A model generated the notes under the pieces. It saw only the letters and a list, made by a program, of their open reading frames with translations, did no database searches and was not told where the DNA came from. This document shows, piece by piece, positions 1-13,600 of a stretch of 64,000 nt of DNA (within the stretch, counting starts at the first letter, position 1; every line of letters starts with the position of its first letter). Where the stretch lies: assembly GCF_023078275.1 (NCBI RefSeq), contig NC_062998.1, positions 15,513,916-15,577,915 of the forward strand, in the 5' to 3' direction. The position numbers and the translations under genes were made by a program. Source of the DNA: Leguminivora glycinivorella. Lineage: Eukaryota > Arthropoda > Insecta > Lepidoptera > Tortricidae.

Positions 1-208
1 ATCAAATTGACTTACTTTTCTTTGTATTATACGAAAAAAAACTCAATCAAAAACCTTATTTCTCCGGTATTTACCTCCTGCGTACTATGGGAACACTAAT
101 AATAAAAAAATATGCCCGATATGTCAGAATTGTCAAAAGTCATTCACCGATTCAGATATTTATTTTGCGAAATAAACGTTTTTCGACGATTTACTTAAGT
201 TCTGCGCT
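1..208. other. AT-rich sequence without recognised feature
   Basis: No open frame, repeat or hairpin is recognised here. It could contain the promoter of the THAP-like fragment that follows. Confidence 0.4.
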
Positions 209-735
209 ATGTATTGCATAGTGAACCATTGTGGAAGTAAATGGAAACCGAAATCCGACGTAAAATTTCACAAGTAAGTACTTATTTTACCAAAATGTTC
301 ATAAACCTCGCTGGCAATAAATTTTCTGCTATTTTGCTTGTAATCTTGGTTAGTTCTTATCATTATATTGTTTTCATTGTCTCAAATTATATCAAAATTC
401 CCACGAATAGGTTTAGAACGATAAATATGACCTTTAAAGAAAAATAATGCTATGTGTGGTTTTACGACTAGGGTGACCAATCTTTTTTCTTGCATGGTAT
501 TTACTCTTATTGAATGGAGCTAAATCTATCAACTTGGTACGGTTTCTATGTTCATAGTTCATATCACAGTATAATAATACCAACTTTATTGTTTATGTCT
601 TTACAATTAACATGAATAATATTAAACTTTTCAGTGTTCCAAAAGATGAAGGAAGGAGGCAGCGTTGGCTGTCGATTGTACCGATAAAAGGAAATGTTTC
701 AGAGCGTTCGACAATTTGCAGATTTGCACTTTAAG
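209..735 (+). pseudogene. THAP-domain gene fragment, split by an intron and frameshifted
   Basis: The ATG at 209 gives MYCIVNHCGSKW and ends KFH before a gtaagt donor at 274. A ttttcag acceptor at 634 resumes in phase with VPKDEGRRQRWLSI. Together these follow the THAP pattern: C-x4-C, then F-H-x-x-P-x-D and R-x-x-W. The second zinc pair (I-C-R, then L-H-F-K-P-E-D-Y) is present around 713-740 but in two reading frames, one base apart, so the gene is broken. After about 755 the sequence passes into a dispersed repeat tail. THAP domains bind DNA and occur in host regulators and P-element-like transposases. I cannot tell which this came from. Confidence 0.6.
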
Positions 736-754
736 CCTGAAGATTATGACACAG

Positions 755-905
755 AAAGAAATTTTAAAAATCGGTCCAGTAACGACGGAGATATCGTGGC
801 ATAAACATTAAGTTGAGATACATATATATATATATATATACATGCGAAGAGAATTGAAATACGTACGAATTGAGAACCACCTTCTTTGAGATTTGGGGCG
901 GCGCT
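755..905 (+). repeat. dispersed repeat 3' tail (AAATCGGTCCA...GAATTGAGAACC)
   Basis: This shares AAAATCGGTCCA, GGAGATATCG and GAATTGAGAACC with the tail at 19340-19440, including an interposed simple repeat, here (TA)n at about 823-841. It is an abundant lepidopteran repeat end by recall. The family name is not assigned. Confidence 0.6.
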
Positions 906-979
906 TAAAAATAAAGATACTGTTTTAAAACGTCCTAGTATTTCATTATTTCCCCATTGACAAATACTTCCCTTATATT

Positions 980-1265
980 TTTGTGGCTATTCCCACTAGT
1001 TACCACCAAGTTTTTACCTGTCCTAACTACTGGGATTTTCCCCACATTGTTAATTACCACACCGGGGTTGATAGCTACTGGGATTAGTTTTCCCAGTAGT
1101 TACTACCAAAATATTATTGTGATAGTTTAAAGTGACTGAAACATTTTTTAATAAATACAGGTGTCAGTAAAAGAAAAGTTATATTTTAAGCCTCGTGTTG
1201 CAACACTCACCACGCTCTTATTCTGGAACGGTTCTGAAAAAAAAATCCCAGTAGTTTACCACTGG
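980..1265. repeat. degenerate repeat built on CTACTGGGA / TAGTTACYACC motifs
   Basis: TAGTTACCACC, CTACTGGGA and CCCAGTAGTT(A/T)AC recur in both orientations near 990, 1025, 1075, 1095 and 1248. This looks like a decayed element with internal inverted motifs. Confidence 0.35.
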
Positions 1266-1351
1266 TAAAAACTGTACCGTATTTTGTGGCGTAAGGCAAA
1301 GTAACTGCAGAGTGGTATAGAAATGGACCTTATTGGCGGTTGACAAATTAG

Positions 1352-1491
1352 TAAGGTGCATTAGAGTAATTCCGAATGACAGAAATGTTCAGATAATTCC
1401 GAAAGGGGAATCTTGATATGACGGAAATAATGGTGATTTCTATGCGACTTTCCTAATTAGACGACTTTCGGAATTGCCCTAATGTACCTTA
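1352..1491. mobile_element. MITE, family A copy 1
   Basis: It has inverted ends TAAGGTGCATTAG and CTAATGTACCTTA. Homologous copies lie at 9062-9209 and 44436-44589 and share the core GGGGAATCTTGATATGA. It is about 140 bp and non-coding. Confidence 0.75.
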
Positions 1492-1841
1492 CTTTTTGAG
1501 TTTGTGAGGATGGATGTTCACTTTCGTGATAAAACGATTGATCGGATTTGAATTTAATAAGTTACAAAATTAATCAGTCGTATAAACGTAATACGTCAAA
1601 TTCCGCGGGATATCCCTAATGTATGCTTAATCATGGACACCCTAAAGAAAGAGATGCAAGACCGGCGTGACGTAATTCAAGGTCAAATTTTCTGGCTTCA
1701 ACGTAATGTTCGGCACGCAATATCCATGGTATATAATATTCTTGATTTATATATTATTTGCCCATTGTCTTTATGGTACCATGTTGTACAAATTGCGGAA
1801 TTTGTTACCCTCTTCAAGTTTTCTCTCTCATTTACTCAAAG

Positions 1842-1960
1842 GTTAACTGGAAGAGATCCCTCAAAGGGATAAGTTAGCCTTTGTACTTCGCATCTCAATG
1901 TATGCTTTTTTTTATGTGTTTTTGTACAATAAAGAGTTACTACTACTACTACTACTTATT
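1842..1960 (+). repeat. non-LTR retroposon or SINE 3' end with (CTA)n tail
   Basis: AACTGGAAGAGATCCCTCAA, then TTGTACAATAAAGAGTTACT followed by (ACT)n at about 1940-1957. The polyadenylation hexamer and trinucleotide tail indicate a 3' end on the + strand. The upstream 1630-1840 open frame is probably part of the same element, not a gene. Confidence 0.6.
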
Positions 1961-2730
1961 TACAACTTAAACAATACAAAATAATATAATTGTGCTGTAC
2001 TTATTTTCTTCTTTAAAATACAATGAATGAACAATATGTGTGTGGTCAGTTGATCACCAAGTTTCCTCAGCACAATTTTTGGATAAAGCGTATCCATTGT
2101 TCCCTTTTTTCATGACCAGGCCAAAGAAAACTGCAAAAAGTGAGCGTGCTACAAATACAATTTCACTCAAAAAATATTAACAATTTATAAACAAATAAAC
2201 TTTTTTAATATTATAGTAACATAATTCATGAAGTAGTAAGTAGTTACCTAATAATTTTCCAAATAGAAATATATATATTTCGCAAATATATTAGAGGTGA
2301 AACACATTAGTAGGAACAATGTAAATGGCACATCTGCGCGGTTAACTTTTTCTAGTCTATGATTGCGTCACCAAAATGGCGGCAGTCCGCTCCCGCTCGC
2401 GTGTTTGTAGAATATTCAATCTTAAAATATTATAGACGAGATTTTGTTTAATTTACCGATGAAATGTCACACCTTGACTTTTATTTGATTTTTTCGAGTG
2501 ATTAGAACAATTTTTAAGCACACAAGAACGCATTATTCACGTGGATTGTAAATGAATCACGGCACGTCACTGCACTGCAAGGGCCTGGAGACGACTGACA
2601 ACGTTGCGGTCCATGGACCGCAGTGGGGTGTGTTAAAAATTCTCTTAGCAACGTCGCCTTTTCTACTCTCGTGTTGTTATTCGTCATTTACCGTGTCGTG
2701 CATAGATCGTTAAAACCCTACATAAAAGAT
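1961..2730. other. intergenic, mostly AT-rich; CpG-richer patch near 2330-2400
   Basis: There is no convincing gene. CAAAATGGCGGC near 2371-2382 resembles a YY1/Pho-type core and sits beside CG-rich sequence. This could be promoter-like, but no transcript start is identifiable. Confidence 0.3.
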
Positions 2731-2843
2731 GCCCGCCTCCGCCCGGCGCCCCGCGCACCCACGCATATGATATAGCTCTTAAAGCATTGTTAGGATGCCT
2801 TTAAGGGATATAGCGGGCCGCGGGGCGCCGGCAGGGGGCGGGC
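2731..2843. repeat. GC-rich long hairpin
   Basis: The arms GCCCGCCTCCGCCCGGCGCC (2731 on) and GCGGGGCGCCGGCAGGGGGC (2820 on) are complementary in about 22 of 25 positions. Inner arms (CTCTTAAAG and CTTTAAGGG) extend the stem. It is strongly GC-rich inside AT-rich DNA. A foldback element or MITE is likely. Confidence 0.65.
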
Positions 2844-2965
2844 GGCGGCGCGGGGGAGTGCGAGCGACAGGGTGATTGCAGAAACATTGCAGAGGACAAG
2901 TCAAAATATTTATAGGAAACAGTGCGAATTTCAAGAAAGTTATTCTAGAAAACTATTCAAAAGTT

Positions 2966-3070
2966 GCATGGTCGTAGAAAAAGTATTGTATGCAACGGTG
3001 TTTAACTGAGTCAAAAAAAAACTCGTGGCGTCTTAATAACAATTTTCGGCTTCGCCTCAAATTGTGTACC
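2966..3070. repeat. partial copy of a palindromic element (family B, uninterrupted)
   Basis: GCATGGTCGTAGAAAAAGTA through CTCGTGGCGTCTTAATAAC and CGGCTTCGCC match 47914-48240. Here the element is not split and carries a single TTA at the site where the other copy bears a 231-bp insertion. Confidence 0.7.
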
Positions 3071-3534
3071 AAATAGAACAGAGGCTCAAGATCATACCTG
3101 AAAAATTTAGATTTATTGGTCAGTTCTAATTCTAATGTTTTTCCCCAAACACGTAAAACGCGTCTCCGGAGAAATGCCCTTTTCATAAAGGCCTACCATT
3201 GTGTTCGTAACAATCGTAACTAAGTGGTAATCGTGGCAAATTAGCACTGGCATTAAAGTAGCATTTTAAAAGCCAAATTCCTATAAAATCATGGAATCCG
3301 TATTAAGACAATTACAAGGTTATTTATATTAAGGCAATTCAAGACTTGGATTGTACTGTCTGCACCTTATTATGTACATATACATATAATTAGATATGGT
3401 AGGATTTTAAGCACTTTTTGGGTGGATTTGATATAGGCTCCGTGCTGGCTTAATCTGGCACTGATTCCGCAAAGGCTTAGAGCGGTTTAAGAAAAAATAA
3501 TCGGTTCGTTCTTGGTGTGTCAAATAGTTTATTA

Positions 3535-3885
3535 TACAGAGTGGGGCCTGTAACAAAGGCGAAGAATTGAACTCTAGGCTATTCTCCTTATACTGATCAA
3601 CATTTGTTCAGCGACTTTTAAAAATAACTTGTATTTTGATTTTTATCACCCTTGAAAGTTTTTTCTAAGAGGTAATGTATTGCGAATTCTGTTAAGTCTA
3701 AAGTGTGACAGACAACGTCAATGACAACAATAATGGCATACATTGAAGCTAATATTTATTTTGTATGAAAAATTAAAAATTTAAAGACTTCATAGTTTTT
3801 AAAAGTCACTGAACAAATGTTGATCAGTATAAGGAAAATAGCCTACAGTTCAATTCTTCGACTTTGTTACAGGCCCCACTCTGTA
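3535..3885. mobile_element. 351-bp MITE with TTA target duplication
   Basis: The inverted ends TACAGAGTGGGGCCTGTAAC match almost perfectly over about 85 bp (left 3535-3625, right 3797-3885). TTA flanks both ends (3532-3534, 3886-3888). A 3-bp TTA duplication fits PIF/Harbinger-type mobilisation. There is no coding capacity. Confidence 0.75.
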
Positions 3886-3888
3886 TTA

Positions 3889-4399
3889 TACCAAGGTTTA
3901 ATCAAATTTACGGTTATTATATTTCTATTGTTTTATGATGTATAAAAATGCTTAATTTTACACACACTAAAATTATAAAAATTATAATGAGTTCTTCTGG
4001 TTTCTTTACCTACTTATGTAAGTATTATTTGGTTCAGCGACGCAGCGAAACTGACCCAAATTAAAACTGTTATCACAGCACCTTGTATCATTGACAAATA
4101 ATAATTCCGGTGATACTGACGTGTATTCATTAATTATGATAGTGATGAATTACATGTGCTTTACGACAATCTGTACAATATTATAACGCAAGGTTGTAGC
4201 AGACGTGAATACACATCAAAGCCGTACAGACGCGTTCCTACTCCAATGTTCGGCTATTGTCTGAAGAAAATAGTACTATGTAAAATTTGAATAAAATATT
4301 TTCAGAATATTTTTTCGGTCTTTATCGTGACGCCTACTACTTACCTAATTATTAATTAAACTCATAGTATTATTTGTGAAGTGATACGTTTTGTCCAAA
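3889..4399. other. region upstream of the ABCC4-like start codon
   Basis: AT-rich. It holds no gene or recognised repeat. A possible 5'UTR exon could begin after tattttcag at about 4305. No TATA or initiator element can be singled out. Confidence 0.35.
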
Positions 4400-4614
4400 A
4401 TGACCAAGAAACAGAAGAAAGTGGATGGCCCAGCAGAAAAAAAGATGGACGGAAAGACTTCAATACAGGATCCTCCCGGATTGATTGCAAGGCTTGGGTT
4501 TTTCTGGATGATTCCAGCGTTTTATAACGGTAATCGCAGGGATTTAGAAGAATATGATTTAATAGCAGCGAAAAGTATTTATGATTCGAAAATAGTAGGA
4601 GACAAACTAGAGCG
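4400..4614 (+). CDS. ABCC4-like exon 1 (start, cytosolic N-terminus)
   Basis: The ATG at 4400 opens MTKKQKKVDG and the exon ends in phase 2 before gtaagt. It encodes the lysine-rich N-terminus and the conserved elbow segment (GLIARLGFFWMIPAFYNG, then RRDLEEYDL), which places it as the true first coding exon of a short ABCC. The upstream TTG could extend the frame by three codons but ATG is preferred. A tattttcag at about 4297-4305 could be the acceptor of a 5'UTR exon, so the promoter may lie farther upstream. Confidence 0.93.
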
Positions 4615-7600
4615 GTAAGTAGCTGTCATTGTTATTAGTTATCCTATTAATCGAACCCCTCGCGCGAATAATCAAACGCGAGAGCGTACAATTTTAGAAC
4701 TCTTGCTCGGGTATACCAATATTGACACGTAGAGCGGTTAATCAAATTTCCCCCTATTGAAACACCAAATTTTTAAACCCACCAAGATAAGGAAAATAGT
4801 AGGTATTTTTAAAATATAATTAATTTATTTATGAAATGTGCCCATCGGTAGTGTTATAAAATTAAATCCCAAAATAATACATAGAAACGAGTGGCGATAA
4901 ATTGAAACACGATCGAAATAGTATTTTAAATTGATAATAATTACGAATTGCCTCTGATTTTCGAGATTTATTTATTTATTTAAACTTTATTGCACAGTAA
5001 AAAAATGTACAAAAGGCGAACTTAATGCCAGAAGGCATTCTCTACCAATATTATATTTCGAGATATCTTTATTGTCAGTCTCCTCGATCATCATATATCG
5101 TCTCGGTTTCCCGCTGAATCTACATGAACTTGTTGAACGAGTTCAGTTACATTAGGTATCAGTGATAATATTATTTCAAGCTCTCATTTAATTAAACACA
5201 AAACCATATAAACTAGTAATACCTACCTAAAACAATAACATGAAAACTAAACTAAACCTATGAATAAAATTAAACCTATAAATAATATTATTTACTTAGA
5301 AACCTTTTGATTTGAAGGAATAACAAGCTATGAATGCACTTGAAGCAACATTAGTGATTGAAAATATTGCAAACGAGAGTGTTACAAGCGCGATGCCGTA
5401 GGCGGATGGCTTTAATTATATGGTTACGGCCCAGAGCGGCTGAAAGCTCAAATCTACAAATTTGACCCGAAAAATGGCAAATACACACATGGAAAAAGCA
5501 TTGAAACTTTGTATTTAAGTATACTTTGGAAATACAAAAGTTATATTATTTTTAAATATTTAGGTAAATTTGGCTAGCATCGTCACTGCCACACGTTACT
5601 AATTATTATTTTTCTACAAGAAAAATGTATAAGCGCCTACTTTAAAATAATACTTTGAAAATTTTCGTGAAAATTGCTACACTGGCATTGTACTTATACA
5701 CACACCTCGGCGTGTTTCTATTTAATTTTTTTCTTATACTTATTCCGTTTCGTGCTTTTTCCCATGGGGTACTAATGGTGCTAAAGCTCAAGTTAAGCGG
5801 CCGGACTATGACTATGAAATTGTAAATTCCTCGTATACCTACTTATATATTAATTTGATAAACAACTTTCAACTTTGAGTAGAACAAATGATCATCGCGC
5901 ATTTCCAAAGCATTAGCATCCGAAAGCAATTTTCAAAACTCACGGTAGTACTTACCTGGGCGAATCAACTTTTTGACAAACTCAAATCTGTCCGCAGATT
6001 TTATTTTTTAATTAATATTAAAATATTAGATTAACATACATTAAAAAAAAAATTTACCTTCACTTATGTAATGGTGTACTCCTATGTTATACATTCAAGG
6101 CCCTAACTGTTCAAACTGAAACTTTATCCCTTAGAAGTTCGTTTAATTGATAACTCCAGACACATTTTGAGTAACGCTAAAGACACTCAAAACTATCTTT
6201 AAAAAGTTTCTACTACTAAGAAATGTTAGGTAACAAGATAAGATATCCGGCAAGAATCTTTTGACTACCACTATCACTAGTCTTTTCTTTCTAATTTTAA
6301 GCCGTTGGTCGAATGGTTTTGAGGAAAATGGTAATTTGTTTGATTAAAGCAATGTTGGGCGTGAGGGCGATGTGACTTTGATATCGATGTTATTTACCAT
6401 TAGATTATATTGTCATTATCTAGATATCACTATCAGGATAGTATCGCCATGCCTGTTACGAATGTATTTTATTATTTTACAGTTTGCTATTAGGAATGAA
6501 ATAAAAGTGGAACTGTAAATAATTAAAAGGCTAAAAATTTACAATTTGTTAAGTTATCGTTTGATTTTTGAAATAATTTGGGCTGAGAATATATGACGCA
6601 TTTAAATAGTAAGAAAATGTTTGTATAATGTTAGAATAATATTACATATTTCTTATGTCCTGTAACTTTGCCGTTATCAATATGGATTTGTATTCGTTAG
6701 GTAATTAGGCACATTCATACAAATCTTTATTTTATTACCGAGTGTTTCCTGTAACACAAGGAAATAATTAAAAATATTGTACTCAAACGAAGATACTTTT
6801 GTTCAGCAACTTTAAAAAATGATAATTAATTATTAAAGTCTTCAGACTTCTACCCCCTTATAAACGTTCTACAGTTATCAAGCCGATAAAGTTCGTTTGT
6901 CCCTTTCCGACGTATTGGTGTGATAGAAATAACTTTAGTGAACGGTTATAATGGATAAGGGGTAAGTGATGACAGGTTATTGAATGTGGCAATATTTGCA
7001 ATAAATTTCCGCTGAACTAATGATGGTTATTTTAGGGAATATACCTACAGTTCAAATTATTACTACTTTGGAGATGACAAATTTATATCCTTCCTAAACA
7101 TTTTTTATTATTTAACCAGTAGATCTATATATGAATATCGTCACCGCCCCGCGCTACTTATTATTATTTTTCCACAAAATAATGTATGAGCGCCTATTTT
7201 AAAATTATACTTTTATGATAGATAGATAGAAATGAACTACATAGTCTGCTAAGGTACAGCGGGGCAAATCTCGACTGGAGGGGTGGCAAATGTAACTACT
7301 TCATTTTTTCCATGTTTGCATTATTAAATAGAGTGTCCACCGGTTATATATGGTAGGCGTGTTCAGTGGATACATGTAGAACTCAACATCATAGTGTAAT
7401 AATGGATTAGTTACAATTGCCCCCCAGTCGAGATTTGCCCCGGTGTACCTTATTCCATTGGGCGCAAATGGCTACGCTGGGGTCGTAATTGCTAAAATTC
7501 TAACAAAAATTAAATAAGTATCATTTATTAATCCTGTTACAGGAGTTTACCTGTTAGAGTTAACCTTATACATTGGTTTTACTCAAATATTTATAAACGT

Positions 7601-10600
7601 GTCTGATAGTTAAATCATTGTCACTTCTCAAGAAGTTTCTCGTTTCATGTAAATTAATTTAATTATGTTGTTCAAATCAATGAATATTCAAAGAGCTATC
7701 AAGGATGATTCTGTATGGTTATGTATTGTCCACAGTGTGTGGTATGAAGAGGAATTCAGAGCAAAAGCAGCTGGCAAAAAGCCATCGTTTACAAGAGCAC
7801 TGATCAAAGCTTTCGGATGGTCATTTTTGCCCGGAGGGTTGATGCAGTTCGCCGCAGAAGCTATAAGGTTCGTACAACTTGTTTTGATGAGACTCATACT
7901 TTAGTTTATGCTTGTAATTGTAAAGGATACACTTCCCAGCAATGTCTTTCAGAGTTTAAAGGAAACGACGAGTTTCGCATCGCCAACTTGCGTATTGTTT
8001 ACGCTAAGTAACGGAATAAAATATAACTCTCACTGTCGCAATTCTATAGCAATTTATTAAAGATGAGACAATGTGTAGGTACTGTTATCGTACCCCGTGA
8101 CAGGTCTCTCCCCGGTCCCCGTCACATTATTGCCAAAATGTTAAATATATTCTGAAAAGGTTTGTGATATGTGGTGACGTTCATTATCGATAAGTTTCAA
8201 GTGTAGGGAGGTATAAGTTCGTAATTGATTGCTTGAGGCGAATTATAAACAAACCATTTAATGGCGAAGTTACTGAATGGCACTTGCATTGCGAGAGGAC
8301 CGCGACGGTATTGCGTTCGCATGGCGAAGGTATCGCGTTAGCATCACGACTGAATCCTGGTTATTATTTGTATTTTTAATTTGTTTATTGCTCCAACCAG
8401 GACGGGAACGCCACTACTCTTCGCACAGCTGCTGACCTACTGGCAGGTGGACTCGACCATGAGCGTCCAAACCGCGGCGTACTACGCAGCTGGAGTGATC
8501 CTGGGCAACTGGATTGCAGCCTTCTGCAATCATCACGGGAACTTGTTCTGCCATCAGTTTGGAATGAAACTTAGAATCGCGACGAGTTCGTTGATGTTTA
8601 GAAAGGTTTGTACATACTCGTATACCAGGGTGGGTGGTGATTAATATTTACTCCATATGACAGTTCGTTTTTGCATGGATTTAGCAATCACGAGAAACAT
8701 TTATTGAAAATTTTTAAATATAAGTTAAGTACTTATATGTCCTAAATCGATAGTTCGATGTCTGAAAGTCGTTAAGTCACCTAATATACTTTTACAATAA
8801 CCAATAGGTATGGAATTCATATCTTTGACTAACTGACAAGTGTATGTATAGTGCTGTGTGTAAACTACCCTTTTAGCACGATGAGTCAGTTCCTATGATT
8901 TTATTCAAAGTACTACTGGCACCGAATATAATTAATTAAAATATAATTAATATAATTTAATTAATATAGATATGTCAGTATTAGCGAATCTTTAACTGTA
9001 CGCTGTACTTCTCAAATCCATTGACCAACGATGTTCGTCCACAAATTTTTAAATTGACTTGTAAGTAAGGTGCATTAGGGTAATTCTGAAAGCCGTCTAA
9101 TTTTGAAAGTCGCACAAAAATCACCATTATTTTCATCATATCAAGATTCCCCTTTCAGAATTACCAGAGCATTTTTGTCATTCGGAATTACCCGAATGCA
9201 CCCTACTTATTTTGTTTTGATTCTGGTCACACTTTAAAGTGTTCATCTACCTATTAGGTACGAATTCGTATTTTTCCCGTGTTGGTTACCTACCTGTTGT
9301 TAAAAAATGTCACGTATGATTTGCGGGTCAATCCCCTGTCCACCTGCCTAAGTATATCAAACATAATACTCATAATGTATCCTTACAGGTCATGGTCATG
9401 GATAACGGCGCTCTCGGTGGGACGACTGTGGGCAAAATCGTCAATATTTTATCGAACGATTTGTTGCGTTTCGACATGGCGCTCCTCTTCCTGCACTATG
9501 TTTGGATCATACCGCTGCAGTATGCTGCTATCTTGTACCTGGGTTACTTGCAGGCTGGGTACTCCGCATTTGTTGGGTTGGCCGCGTTGCTGATCATAGC
9601 CATCCCCATCCAAAGTAAGATCTCGAAAATATTTACCTATAAAGTTAAATAGAGCAAGAGCCCAGAGCCGCCAGACCTTCCTAATTTTAACTAGGATGAA
9701 ACGTTGGGATAATGTAGAGTTCATATCGACGACGTTTAATCTATATGTTAGCTAGTTCGGCCCATCGGCCATTTTTTTTCTATAAGTTTTTTTTTAAACT
9801 CTAACTTTCCTTAAATTATAATCGCTGATTTTTATATATTATGTGTTAGAAAATACTGTTAGGAATTGATATTCTTCTTTTCATTTCTGCCGGCCGTAGC
9901 TTGAGAAATTAGATTCTGGTTTGGTAAAAGTTATTATTTAAGTGTTTTATTATGTCTTAGTTGTTACTGAAATATAATATTATTTAATATTAACCTTGTC
10001 ATAGTCTTAAAGAGCGTGTCATTGTGAGTTCACTAGTCATTTTACCTCCTGTTGCAACTCTCTTTCACAAGTCGTTATATTACTTAATTAGGGTAAAAGT
10101 ACAAGTGTTCGACACGTTAGTGCCCGATACACCATTCTGTCACATCTATGGACAATTTACGATTGAATGTTGCATATACTAAGTCTACTTGTGTCGAATA
10201 TTAACTTTAAGGAACGGGTTTTAAAGGTGGCTGTCAGTGGCGGCTGGTGAAAATTTCTGCTAGGCAACACTGAGCAAAAAGAAACCTACCTTAACATTAG
10301 TTACTTTACTAGTAATCAATTTTAGGCAAGCCGGTGAGAATCGGCTTGTATGGACCAGCCGCTGCTGGTACCTATACATTCGTGATACACAAGTTTCTAT
10401 TTGACCTTTTACTAATTAAAATACAATTTCATTATTTCAGGTGGCCTGAGTCGACTAATAGCCAAGGTTAGGTTCCGCACAGCTGAGAAAACAGACGACC
10501 GGGTCAAGACAATGAGCGAAGTTATTAATGGAATACAGGTAAAATATACAGGATAGGTACTTATCCCTTGTTAACGTTACCAACCAAATGTTTACACTTG

Positions 10601-13600
10601 TGCCAATCGTTTGTATGTATTATCAGCTGCAAAAGTGCATGGCGAATTGAATTCATTCATAATTTCTCTTATAATTTTTACTTTTGCAGCTGATAGTACT
10701 TCCAACACTAGTCATATTGAGGTTGGTTTTATTTCTTAATTTCTTATGTGTAATTTTCTTGTAGCTTATGATTAAACGTGAATATAGTAAAATTCTACAT
10801 AGTACATTGACGAATTGTAAATTATGACGAAGTTTACTAAGGAACCCTAAACTTATATTTATGAAAGATATTCCTCATGAACAAGTTTGTGATGAAAAAG
10901 GTACTGGACAACATATTTACTAAGGTCAATACGGGTGTGTCATAAGGATAAGTGTGACTGGACTTCACATTTGACCATTTTACTCGTTGTCACAGGTGTT
11001 TTAGCGAGTTCATACTTTTGCTACTTTCTACTCATGATTAGTGGTAAACGTATAAACCCAATGACTACTGGTCATTGGTTTAAACAGGCCAAATGTGAAG
11101 GCTAGACACACTTCTCCTTATGACACACTTACCCGTATTGACCTTACTTACAATGTTATACTCTTAAAAGCCACTTCACTCGAAACTAGGTATCTTGTGT
11201 TGTAATGACTATAGCTTGTTTAATCGTAAGAAAAATAATTATATTTCTGTATACTCTTATTCATACTATCTCAACAAGTGATCTGTTGATACAAATTTGC
11301 ATTGCATTATCCGTGAAAGTTTATTAAGTGTGAAAGCGCAATTGGCTCAAAGTAAATAGGACTTAAGTTTCCTAGGGAACTTTTTCTAACGGTTACCTAC
11401 ATAATGACCATCATCCGACATATCGGGTGACAAGGAATTTTATTTTCTCATACTATCCGACCCCTTGGAATATCAAACCTCAAGGAATTATAACATTTCC
11501 CCTGTTTGAATGGTAATAGGTTCTATGTGTATTTTGTAAATTTTTTATCCTCGATGATCGCAATAATCTTCCCGAACTGTCACTGTTTGCTTCAACTTGC
11601 AAAGAGCCAAATAGATATCTGATATACCTAGTAGTCGAATAAGGTCATAAATAAATGAAATTAAACAAATATTGCAACGCGTGTTCAAAAACTGTATTAA
11701 ATTTCAGGTTATTAAAATGTACGCTTGGGAGATACCATTCCAAAAAGTAATTAGTCATAAGCGAAGCCTAGAGTTGAAACAAGTGAGAATCGCAACCATT
11801 TTGAAGACAGTCTTCCTCGGCTTCATGATGTTCACGGAGAGGACGGCGCTGTTCATCGCTATCCTGGTCTACATTCTGCTAGGGAACACGATGTCAGCAT
11901 CTGTTGTAAGTTATAACTACATATATTATGTACCTACTATAGGGTCCGAGGCACATACTTATATTAATAAATTATATTTTTAAGTATAAGTACCTAATTT
12001 AAGGATGGCGAATAGTAATGTACAGTTGCAGAACATTATGTGCATATTACTATTATTATGTGTGTATTTATTCGGTGCATTGCTACATAGTATTAAATTT
12101 GCGACGCCGACGACGGAAGGAGCGGACCGATTTCAATGTCTATATGCAAGCTATTATGGGTCTGCTTCCACAGAAATTGAAACATGGGACTGTCACGTCC
12201 CATTCCCAAGGTGTATGTCGAATAATATTTGAATCATACTAATACGTACTATCATCTATCACGCCACGTTTAATATAGGGTTTTATATTGAAGGTATTAC
12301 CTATCAGATATTTGCTTTATTTATTTGATATTCATTATGACTTTGCAATATTTCTACTCTATATAACGCCTTTTGTTAATGGGTCTAGTATTTAACCCCG
12401 CTGTGCAGATAAAATAACTGTTTATCATAACCATGATCGATTCTTAATGACATTTTTAGGGTTCCGTACCTCAAAGAGGAAAAACGGAACCCTTATAGGA
12501 TCACTCGCGTGTCTGTCTGTCCCTCTGTCACAGCCGATTTCTCCGAAACTACTGCACCGATTTACTTGAAATTTGGCACACGTATGTAAACCTGTGGCCC
12601 AAAGACGGACATGTAATTTAATTAAATGAAATTTAATCACAGGGGTCACTTTTGGGGGTAAAATTGAAAATTAAAAATCAAAGTTATTAAAACTATATTG
12701 TGTTACATATCAAATGAAAGAGCATTTTATCAGCATCTAAAATATATTTTTTTTATATTTTTTGTTTTGGTAATTTAGAAGTAATTTAAGAAAATAAGCA
12801 AAAAATTACCATTCCCCCCCCCTTATCTCCGAAACTACTTAGCGTAAAATTTTCAAAAAAATACACGAGATAGCCCTCTCCCTGTAGATTACAGGAAAAC
12901 CTATTAGAAATCTACAGTCAAGCGTAAGTCGGACTTAAGAAAAAAACTCAGATTACGAATTTCACTCACTGCCGCTGCAAGTAGTTACTAAACGTCTTAA
13001 AATTGTGTAAGCGAGTTGGACAGGTATAAAGAAATTCATTTCTGTCTTTTTCTTTTTAGAACTTGTTCAATTTTTTTTTCATTTGTACAAAATGACTTAA
13101 GTTCCTACTAAAAAGGAGGCGCTTAAGACCGTTTATAAATTGACTGAGCAAAATTTTATTCAAATCGGTCCAAAAAAAGGTGTCTGTTGACGAAAACATA
13201 GAATTTGTGCCACCGAAAGCCCAAATCTGAAGTCCATTTTGCTCTATCTCTTATCGTTTCCGAGATATATACGTAAAGTCTTGAAAGTGCGAAACGTTAA
13301 CTTTGCCATTATAGTCGTTCAGGCGCTCATGAGTTCTTTGTATGGAAAAGTCGAAAACCGACTCGCACTTGACCAATGTTCATAGAACGTTGTGGTTTTT
13401 TTTATTAGCATAAATGACTTAAGCGCCTTCAGAAGTGCAGGTGCTTAAGACCGTTTGTAAGTTAAAGTTAGCTGTGATGGCTCAACGAAGAAAGAAGATT
13501 TCAATATCCTACTTATACATATTTTATTAATTTAACTATACAGTTTTTATTACTCAAGCCAAGCGTTACGTTAGCTATTGCTATTGAAAGGAAAACTTGT

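Noticed and set aside
1633..1872. 79-codon frame MDTLKKEMQDRR
   Set aside because: It runs directly into a retroposon 3' tail with AATAAA and (CTA)n, so it is more likely element sequence.
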